This document shows, in pieces, positions 7,394 to 12,490 of a DNA stretch of 12,490 nucleotides. The DNA lies in NCBI GenBank assembly GCA_002067405.1, contig MVRP01000115.1:1-12490 (forward strand), written 5' to 3'. Positions within the stretch are counted from its first letter, which is position 1, and every line of letters starts with the position of its first letter. Both the position numbers and the translations under genes were made by a program. A model generated the notes under the pieces. The model worked only from the letters and a program-made list of their open reading frames with translations, ran no database searches and was not told the origin of the DNA. The DNA is from Syntrophorhabdaceae bacterium PtaU1.Bin034. Lineage in GTDB: Bacteria; Desulfobacterota_G; Syntrophorhabdia; Syntrophorhabdales; WCHB1-27.

Positions 7394-8353
7394 ATGGGAA
7401 CAGCCGTATCGAACATACTCCTTGAAGCGGGAACCAATGAGGTGGAGATCCTGGAGGTTTACATCGATGAAGAGGATTACAGGGGCCATTACGGTGTGAA
7501 TGTTGCGAAAATCCTCGAAATAATCCCGATGCCGACGAAAATTACGCAGCCTCCCCATCTGAAGGCCTCCTTTGCAGTGGGTGTGTTCAACCATCGCGAC
7601 AAGCTGGTGCCACTGCTGGACCTCGCCAAATGGCTCGGGAGGGCCAAGGCGGGAAATGCGGCGTCGAAGGTGCTGATCACCGAATTCAACAATACTGTTA
7701 CCGCCTTTCTTGTCTCGGGCGTCACAAGGATCCACCGGGTGACATGGGGGGACATCAGACCGCTCGACGGTTATACCGAAGGTCTGAGCGACACCATCAC
7801 CAGCGTTATCGAGTTGGAAGGCAGGATAGTTTTTCTTCTTGATCTTGAAAAAGCGATAGGAGATCTCGATCCCAACCTCGCAATCTCCGGTTCTTCCCTG
7901 CTGGCTCCCGACGTTGGGGCACGCGACTACAAGCCTATCAAGGTATTGCACGCGGATGACTCCACGGTAATTCGCAGCACGGTAAAACGGCGCCTTGAGG
8001 AAAACCGCATCTTCTCGGTTAACTCGGTGATGAATGGAGACGAAGCCTGGGAGCACCTGCTTGACATTAAAAACAAGAGCCATGCAACAGGTGAGCCTCT
8101 GGAGAACAGCGTGGAAGTCATACTCACCGACATAGAAATGCCGGGGATGGATGGCTACCACCTGTGTAAACGGATAAAAGACGATCAGGAGCTAAGGTCG
8201 ATCCCTGTGGTGCTTTTCTCCTCCCTCATTAATGAGAAGCTTCTCCATAAGGGTGAAGCGGTGGGCGCGGACGGCCAGTTTACCAAACCGGACCTGGAGC
8301 TGATGCATTTCATCAAGGCTACCGTCGACAAAAGGAGACAATCAGCCACGTAG
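7394..8353 (+). CDS. cheV: Chemotaxis adaptor protein CheV (CheW-REC)
   Basis: Cytoplasmic coupling protein of 319 residues that links chemoreceptors to the CheA kinase and is tuned by phosphorylation. Residues 15-160 form a CheW-like domain (YGVNVAKILEII at 33-44, FNHRDKLVPLLDLAKWLG at 65-82). Residues 181-312 form a receiver domain with the acidic pair D188-D189, phospho-acceptor D246 in LTDIEMPGMDGY, S276/S277 in the switch position, and K298 before a proline. All receiver residues needed for phosphorylation are present. GGAGGAG at 7380-7386 lies 7 nt before the ATG and fixes the start. The gene is monocistronic in this window, with a sigma-28 type promoter upstream, so it is probably expressed with the flagellar/chemotaxis regulon although no other motility gene is visible here. 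Confidence 0.96.
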   Translation: MGTAVSNILLEAGTNEVEILEVYIDEEDYRGHYGVNVAKILEIIPMPTKITQPPHLKASFAVGVFNHRDKLVPLLDLAKWLGRAKAGNAASKVLITEFNNTVTAFLVSGVTRIHRVTWGDIRPLDGYTEGLSDTITSVIELEGRIVFLLDLEKAIGDLDPNLAISGSSLLAPDVGARDYKPIKVLHADDSTVIRSTVKRRLEENRIFSVNSVMNGDEAWEHLLDIKNKSHATGEPLENSVEVILTDIEMPGMDGYHLCKRIKDDQELRSIPVVLFSSLINEKLLHKGEAVGADGQFTKPDLELMHFIKATVDKRRQSAT

Positions 8354-8516
8354 CAATCGCTCTCGCTATTCATGGAGCATGACGCAAAATAGAACGACGG
8401 CTGCGACGAACACGATGCGGTCAAGGGGGATAGATCTGCGGAACGCTTTAGCCTACGGACTGACGGAAGGCTCGAAGATAAGCAGTATACGTAGCATATC
8501 CTGCCCGGTTTTACCC

Positions 8517-8546
8517 TTGACAGTGTATACAAAATAGCAGTACGCT
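8517..8546 (+). promoter_or_regulatory. Probable sigma-70 promoter of the LarA homologue
   Basis: A perfect TTGACA -35 box lies at 8517-8522 and a weak -10, TACGCT, lies at 8541-8546 after an 18-bp spacer. The predicted start site is near 8553, about 27 nt before the ATG, leaving room for the AAGGGAG ribosome site at 8569-8575. The -10 box is poor, which would fit a regulated promoter. Confidence 0.5.
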
Positions 8547-8554
8547 TGTATACA
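8524..8554. promoter_or_regulatory. Paired TGTATACA palindromes, putative operator
   Basis: The 8-bp palindrome TGTATACA occurs twice, at 8524-8531 and 8547-8554, with centres 23 bp apart (about two helical turns). The first directly follows the -35 box and the second follows the -10 box and covers the predicted start site. A related AGTATACG core lies at 8484-8491. Palindromes with GT...AC half-sites such as this are typical of GntR-family repressors; the identity of the regulator is inferred, and no regulator gene is in the window. Confidence 0.55.
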
Positions 8555-8579
8555 TTAAATCACCGTCCAAGGGAGCCTT

Positions 8580-9884
8580 ATGGGTCACGATTACTATCTG
8601 TGCGTCGGGCAGGGCAAAAAGGAAACTTTTTCACTTCCTCCGAACTGGGTTGCCACCCATTTCCTCGAAAGCGAAACAGGAGAAATCTTGTCTTCAGCCG
8701 GACAGATGGCGACGGACGCGCTCGACCATCCGGCCGGACGCGGTCTCGATGAACTCCTCGCTCCCGGCAAAGGAAAGAAGATCGCGGTAATCGTTGATGA
8801 CGGCACGCGCCCGACCCCGGTTCGGGAAATACTCGAAATCCTGCTTGCCCGAATAGAAGGTGCCGGCTTTTCAAGGGAGAACATAGCCATTGTTATCGCC
8901 CTGGGTACCCATGGACGCATGAATGGGGAAGCGCTTGAGACGAAGCTGGGCAGGGATGTTGTCTCCCGTTACCCGGTCGTTCAGCATGATGCCTGGGGTA
9001 AAGACCTTGTTCCCGTTCGTGTGCCGGGGTACGAAACTCCGGCAAGGATAAACCCTGCGGTGGCCCAAGCAGAGGTGAAGATCGGTATCAGTTCTGTTTT
9101 GCCCCATCCCATGGCGGGCTACGGAGGGGGTCCCAAGATCTTGATGCCGGGGGTTTGCGATGCTGACTTTCTCACGCGCCACCACATGAGCCAGACCATA
9201 CATCCTCTGTCCCGCGCTGGTTTGGCAAAAGGCAACCCCTTCCACGAAGCCTGCATGAAGATCGCCCAAACGATAGGTCTCGATTTCTCGATAAACTGCG
9301 TGTACAACAAAGAGGGGCAATTGGCGCGCATAGTCGCCGGCGGCCTGCAGGACGCGTACTCCCGGGCCGTTGAGGTGTGTCTGGAAAAGCTGGGGCACAG
9401 GTTTGACGAGAAGGTTGATGTCACCATTACCTCCACCTACCCCCATACCCACGGGATCCAGTTCTGCAAGGGTCTGGCCGCGCCCGATGCCATTACCAGG
9501 GATGCGGGCGCAGTGCTTGTGGTAGCGCCCCTCGTGACCCCGCTCCTGAAAGACTTCCTTGGGGCTTTCGGAGCAATAAGGGAGAAATCGCACGACAGGT
9601 CAAAGCCTTATGTGACCGGTATAATGTCGGAGGGCAGGCTTTTCTTGCCTGATAATTCACCCGAGTTCAATATGGCGGTTTACTCTATCGTCCGCCGGCC
9701 CGCGATCAGAACCATAATCGTCTCGCCGCTTATTTCGCCTGATGATGCTTCTTCCATGGGCATGGAGCATGCCGTTTCCGTAGAAGAAGGCTTGAGAATC
9801 CTCGAGAGGTCATATCCGCGTGCCGAGGTTGCGATTTTTCCGTCGGGCGGTCTTGTGGTGCCCATAACCGCGTGGGAGCAGTAG
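8580..9884 (+). CDS. LarA-like nickel-pincer racemase (DUF2088)
   Basis: At 434 residues this is close to lactate racemase LarA (about 424). Family active-site residues are visible: D74 and R77 in VDDGTRPTP, H111 in ALGTHG, H176 in LPHPMAGYGGG, K186 in GGGPKILMPG (the lysine that covalently holds the nickel-pincer nucleotide), H202 as the probable nickel ligand 16 residues later as in LarA, and Q294/K297 in GIQFCKG. The enzyme is therefore probably active and cofactor-dependent, racemising or epimerising an alpha-hydroxy acid. The acid need not be lactate because the family is broad. Cofactor-making genes larB, larC and larE are not in this window. AAGGGAG at 8569-8575 supports the ATG. Expression is probably controlled through the palindromes overlapping its promoter. 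No partner gene is adjacent in the same direction. Confidence 0.88.
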   Translation: MGHDYYLCVGQGKKETFSLPPNWVATHFLESETGEILSSAGQMATDALDHPAGRGLDELLAPGKGKKIAVIVDDGTRPTPVREILEILLARIEGAGFSRENIAIVIALGTHGRMNGEALETKLGRDVVSRYPVVQHDAWGKDLVPVRVPGYETPARINPAVAQAEVKIGISSVLPHPMAGYGGGPKILMPGVCDADFLTRHHMSQTIHPLSRAGLAKGNPFHEACMKIAQTIGLDFSINCVYNKEGQLARIVAGGLQDAYSRAVEVCLEKLGHRFDEKVDVTITSTYPHTHGIQFCKGLAAPDAITRDAGAVLVVAPLVTPLLKDFLGAFGAIREKSHDRSKPYVTGIMSEGRLFLPDNSPEFNMAVYSIVRRPAIRTIIVSPLISPDDASSMGMEHAVSVEEGLRILERSYPRAEVAIFPSGGLVVPITAWEQ

Positions 9885-9894
9885 CGGAACGGCC

Positions 9895-9910
9895 CGTGAC
9901 GGGTGTCACG
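9895..9910 (+). terminator. Hairpin after the LarA homologue, weak terminator candidate
   Basis: CGTGAC and GTCACG pair as a perfect 6-bp stem around a GGGT loop, 11 nt after the stop codon. No T-tract follows, so intrinsic termination is doubtful; it may stabilise the 3' end of the mRNA. Confidence 0.3.
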
Positions 9911-10033
9911 AACGATTCCAGGACCTCATCCCGACATACGTTCTGTCTTGATTACAGTTTGGAATAACAGATAACCCGCGAGACGATTCCCCGTACCCTT
10001 TAAGGAAACCGGAATACAGCCGATAAACAGAAT

Positions 10034-10037
10034 GGAG
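10034..10037 (+). promoter_or_regulatory. Ribosome binding site deciding the start of the zinc-knuckle protein
   Basis: GGAG lies 9 nt before the ATG at 10047. The earlier in-frame ATG at 10032 has no ribosome site and itself overlaps this GGAG, so 10047 is the better start. Confidence 0.55.
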
Positions 10038-10046
10038 ATTACTGCC

Positions 10047-12257
10047 ATGACCCCAAATCCTGCAAGCGAAGTATCGGGTTCCGGTCGTCCAACGGAGAAA
10101 CATACAAAAAGTCAGAGAATAGCCCTCTTTTTTGCCGGAGTCGGTGCAGCTCAATCCTTCAGCAATCTCGGCTACCTTGAAGGAATGAACGCGGTAAAGG
10201 AAGGTTGTGACCTTATCCTGGCTACAGTCTCCCAACGGGGTGGGCGAGTCATCAAAAGCTCCGAAGACTCGGTCACCGCCTGTTTCGCGGACCCGGCCGA
10301 GTCTCTGAAAGCGGCAATCGATGTCCAGAGGAATGCGGTGGAGAACAAGGCTAAACACATGGTTCTCAACATTCGCATCGCCATTCATTTTGGAGACGGC
10401 CTCACCGAGGAAGGAGATCTTTCCCGCGACATGGCGGCCTTCTCGTCAAATGCGAATACCATCGCAAAGGCGCGCCACATTTATGTCTCGAAGGAGGTTT
10501 TTGACGACATCCAGGGCTTCCCTGGAGTCGACTTTCGCCCTGTCCGGATCCCCGAGGATCTGGCCCGCCGCGGCTTTTCGTTTTATGATGTGGGGTGGCA
10601 GCCCGAAACGGATGCTGTCCCTGCCGCTGCTGCTGCCGACACGAAGCCGGGGAACATCTCCAGCCGCTTCCTTCACGCGGCTGCGCTTGTTGAGGGCCAA
10701 TACCCCCGGTGTTTCTATTGCGGCAGCAGGAGACACGCCACCACCTCCTGCCCCTCGAAGTCCTTGTTCTATTCGAGCAAGGGATTGGAGAGGCTCGGGC
10801 ATCTGTCCATCGAGGAGATCAACCGGCTGTTTTCAAAGTATTTAAGCCAGGCAGGAGAGGACTTGCAGGTCCTCCCGGAACCGGTCGACGGAGACGGACA
10901 GGAGGATCTCATCTTCCTCGCTCCCTTGAGCTTCTATGAGCTCAAAATAGGTTTTCAGCTTCGTTTTCTCAACATTATCTGGAACGCCTCAGCCAAGGAA
11001 GATTGGCACAAGGCCCGGCGAACCAGACGAGAGAGCTCTCCTGAAGGCGGCATGCTGTGGATCGCCCGGGATTGTCTGAGGACATCTCAACTGGAGCGGG
11101 CAGAGGAGCTTCTGAAACAACAGTTGCGGGGCAGTTCAAAAAACTACCGGGCCTACTGCGGATTGGCTTTCGTAAAGATAGAGAAAGGAAACTACGCATT
11201 GGCAGCGGAGTGCCTGAACGAAGCTTTGACGCACGAGACGTCAAATCTCCACCGGACTTACATGCTTCTCCTGTTGTCACGTGTATACGAATTCACGTCC
11301 GAACGCAACAGGGCGGACGACAGGTTGAGGGAGGCGTTAAGGCTCGAGCCGTACTGCCCCGAGGCCTTATTCGAAGAAATCATCAGGTGTTTTCGTAGAA
11401 AACAGGAAGCGGAAGGCGTAAATCGGCTTCAGAAGCTCATTCACATATACCGGGAATTCTACGCCGCAGCGCTCATCTCTCCCGACCTGGCACCTTACCA
11501 GGACACGATAAATCGCGAGTTGCAGAAAATAGTAAGCCAGTCCGGCGACGAGGCCCGGAAGGCTGCAGAAGAAGCGGAAAAAGAAATCGGTCTGCTGAAG
11601 CGTTTCCTGGGGGAGGACGATGAGGAGTTTGCCCATGTGCTTTCGACATATGAACAGTTACGGGAGCTGGTATCGAAACCCGAAGCCTTTCTCAACAACC
11701 AGGAAACGGTTCGCATTTCGAAAGAGATCTGCGCATCGTGCAGGACATTGGAGCGGGAACGGAAAGGCCGTGTGCTGAACCGCCTCGGCGCATTGGAATC
11801 CAGGGCCCTGAACGCGGCACAGCGCGGCAGTCGGACAGAGAAGATCGCACGACTCGTCACGCCTATTTTCGAATCCCTTCATGAAATCGAGGAAAGTCTG
11901 GAGGCACATGAGCCCTTTTCAAGGTGTATGACCCGGTGTAAAACGGTGTCCGACGAGCTGGATAAAACCGAATTGACCATAAAAAAGATAGAGGCGAGGC
12001 ATGCCCTCTTTCTTTTTTGGGTAAGGTTCATCAAAGATTCACTCTCGATTCTTCTTATCACTGCAACGGTCGCCCTGGCACTCCTCCCGGGAATTGTGTG
12101 GTCCGTCGGCGCGCTTGAGCCGGGCCTGTTGTCTCTTGAGCGCTCCGGTCTGTGGCCGATCCAGAAAGCCTTCCTCGTCGTTGGCAGCGTGTTCGCCGTC
12201 ATCTTTGCCTTTCTCCACGCCTTTGTGCGGAAGGCGAGAGCGAACAGCGGACGTTAA
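10047..12257 (+). CDS. Membrane protein with degenerate nucleotidyl-cyclase domain, CCHC zinc knuckle and TPR repeats
   Basis: 736 residues from the ATG at 10047 (741 from 10032). Residues 22-185 resemble a class III adenylate/guanylate cyclase: a first strand (ALFFAGVGAA, 26-35), a GGRVIKSSEDS hairpin (65-75) and an LNIRIAIHFGD strand (107-117). The first metal aspartate is replaced by A30, D74 remains, and the transition-state Asn/Arg pair is N137 with lysine K141, so catalysis is unlikely. C222, C225, H230 and C235 form a perfect CX2CX4HX4C zinc knuckle. Residues about 335-450 contain TPR-like helix pairs, and about 495-655 are charged coiled coil. Two hydrophobic helices (about 665-688 and 705-727) anchor the C-terminus, so most of the chain should face the cytoplasm. 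The role is unknown; a membrane-tethered scaffold or sensor that binds nucleic acid or partner proteins through the knuckle is an inference. Confidence 0.85.
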   Translation: MTPNPASEVSGSGRPTEKHTKSQRIALFFAGVGAAQSFSNLGYLEGMNAVKEGCDLILATVSQRGGRVIKSSEDSVTACFADPAESLKAAIDVQRNAVENKAKHMVLNIRIAIHFGDGLTEEGDLSRDMAAFSSNANTIAKARHIYVSKEVFDDIQGFPGVDFRPVRIPEDLARRGFSFYDVGWQPETDAVPAAAAADTKPGNISSRFLHAAALVEGQYPRCFYCGSRRHATTSCPSKSLFYSSKGLERLGHLSIEEINRLFSKYLSQAGEDLQVLPEPVDGDGQEDLIFLAPLSFYELKIGFQLRFLNIIWNASAKEDWHKARRTRRESSPEGGMLWIARDCLRTSQLERAEELLKQQLRGSSKNYRAYCGLAFVKIEKGNYALAAECLNEALTHETSNLHRTYMLLLLSRVYEFTSERNRADDRLREALRLEPYCPEALFEEIIRCFRRKQEAEGVNRLQKLIHIYREFYAAALISPDLAPYQDTINRELQKIVSQSGDEARKAAEEAEKEIGLLKRFLGEDDEEFAHVLSTYEQLRELVSKPEAFLNNQETVRISKEICASCRTLERERKGRVLNRLGALESRALNAAQRGSRTEKIARLVTPIFESLHEIEESLEAHEPFSRCMTRCKTVSDELDKTELTIKKIEARHALFLFWVRFIKDSLSILLITATVALALLPGIVWSVGALEPGLLSLERSGLWPIQKAFLVVGSVFAVIFAFLHAFVRKARANSGR

Positions 12258-12290
12258 GGTAAGAACCCGGGTCAGACGAGGGCCACCCGG

Positions 12291-12314
12291 AGGAGGCCTG
12301 TTCCGGCCTCCTTT
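12291..12314. terminator. Hairpin terminator between convergent genes
   Basis: AGGAGGCC (12291-12298) and GGCCTCCT (12305-12312) form a perfect 8-bp GC-rich stem with a 6-nt loop, 33 nt after the stop of the zinc-knuckle gene and followed by a short T-run. It lies between two converging genes and could serve both. The short T-tract makes it moderate rather than strong. Confidence 0.6.
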
Positions 12315-12363
12315 CCGGATCGTCTTCACAATCACGTTTTCGGTCCGGCCCCCTCAAGAATGA

Positions 12364-12490
12364 TCAGAAGGGGAACTGCCGCGGTGTCCGTTGCACGCTG
12401 ATCCACCGTAACTCCGTAAACTCCTCCAAAGCGGCTGTTCCGCCGAACCTGCCCCATCCGCTTTCCTTGACGCCGCCAAAGGGCACCTGG
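12364..12490 (-). CDS. Aldehyde dehydrogenase, C-terminal end (partial)
   Basis: Only the last 41 codons and the TGA stop are in the window; the gene continues past the right edge. The visible residues VPFGGVKESGWGRFGG and the following EEFTELRWISVQ are the standard C-terminal signature of NAD(P)-dependent aldehyde dehydrogenases, with the PFGG-KxSG loop and the E(L/F)T dimer-interface strand. The GRFGG form and the RQFPF tail resemble aromatic-aldehyde (benzaldehyde, vanillin or salicylaldehyde) dehydrogenases, but the catalytic cysteine and glutamate lie outside, so substrate class is only a guess. It converges on the zinc-knuckle gene across a hairpin terminator. Confidence 0.92.
   Translation of the reverse strand, partial: QVPFGGVKESGWGRFGGTAALEEFTELRWISVQRTPRQFPF

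Larger units (their letters stand above)
8354..8579. other. Intergenic region between cheV and the LarA homologue
   Basis: A 226-bp stretch with no credible gene. The first 150 bp show only a weak AGCCT/AGGCT inverted repeat and no strong terminator with a T-tract after cheV. The last 100 bp carry three GTATAC palindromes and the promoter annotated separately. Confidence 0.7.

Noticed and set aside
7268..8161. A 297-codon minus-strand frame across cheV and its promoter
   Set aside because: Antisense to a clear CheW-REC protein, no domain and no ribosome site; a shadow frame.
8185..8532. A 115-codon minus-strand frame covering part of the intergenic region after cheV
   Set aside because: Serine-rich low-information product, overlaps the cheV receiver domain, and no ribosome site; not a convincing gene.
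8871..9593. A 240-codon minus-strand frame opposite the LarA homologue
   Set aside because: The sense strand carries all LarA active-site residues; the antisense product shows no family features.
9948..9975. TTGATT with GATAAC at 16-bp spacing as a promoter for the zinc-knuckle gene
   Set aside because: Each box matches only 4 of 6 positions; such matches are expected by chance in this length of DNA.

Overview
The window is about 12.5 kb of bacterial DNA with roughly 55% GC, dense single-copy genes, and no tRNA, rRNA, CRISPR array or insertion sequence that I can see. The gene content suggests an anaerobic member of the Desulfobacterota (former Deltaproteobacteria), possibly a syntrophic lineage such as Syntrophorhabdales. 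The pointers are an acetyl-CoA hydrolase/transferase fused to a GNAT domain, a stand-alone LarA-like racemase, a CheV protein and large multidomain signalling proteins. The lineage is an inference from gene style; no marker gene in the window settles it.

Left part (2-2068, + strand): the 3' part of a large multidomain protein. It has HD-domain remnants, a P-loop NTPase of the STAND type, a winged helix and C-terminal HEAT-like repeats. Its true start is probably upstream of the window. It ends tail to tail with the next block, overlapping it by 17 bp.

Central minus-strand block (7138 down to 2052): five genes read leftward with tight or overlapping junctions. In transcription order they are acetyl-CoA hydrolase/transferase-GNAT, TatD-family hydrolase, isochorismatase-like cysteine hydrolase, a membrane-anchored GerMN-domain protein, and seryl-tRNA synthetase (serS). 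The last four are packed like one operon.

Right part (+ strand): cheV, a CheW-REC chemotaxis adaptor with a near-perfect sigma-28 (FliA) promoter; a LarA-like nickel-pincer racemase with two TGTATACA palindromes placed around its promoter; and a 736-residue membrane protein. That last protein joins a degenerate class III nucleotidyl-cyclase domain, a CCHC zinc knuckle, TPR-like repeats, a coiled coil and two C-terminal membrane helices. A hairpin terminator separates it from the C-terminal end of an aldehyde dehydrogenase on the minus strand at the right edge.

The most unusual items are the zinc-knuckle pseudo-cyclase, the HD-STAND-HEAT protein, the paired operator in front of the LarA homologue, and the sigma-28 promoter linking cheV to a flagellar regulon.
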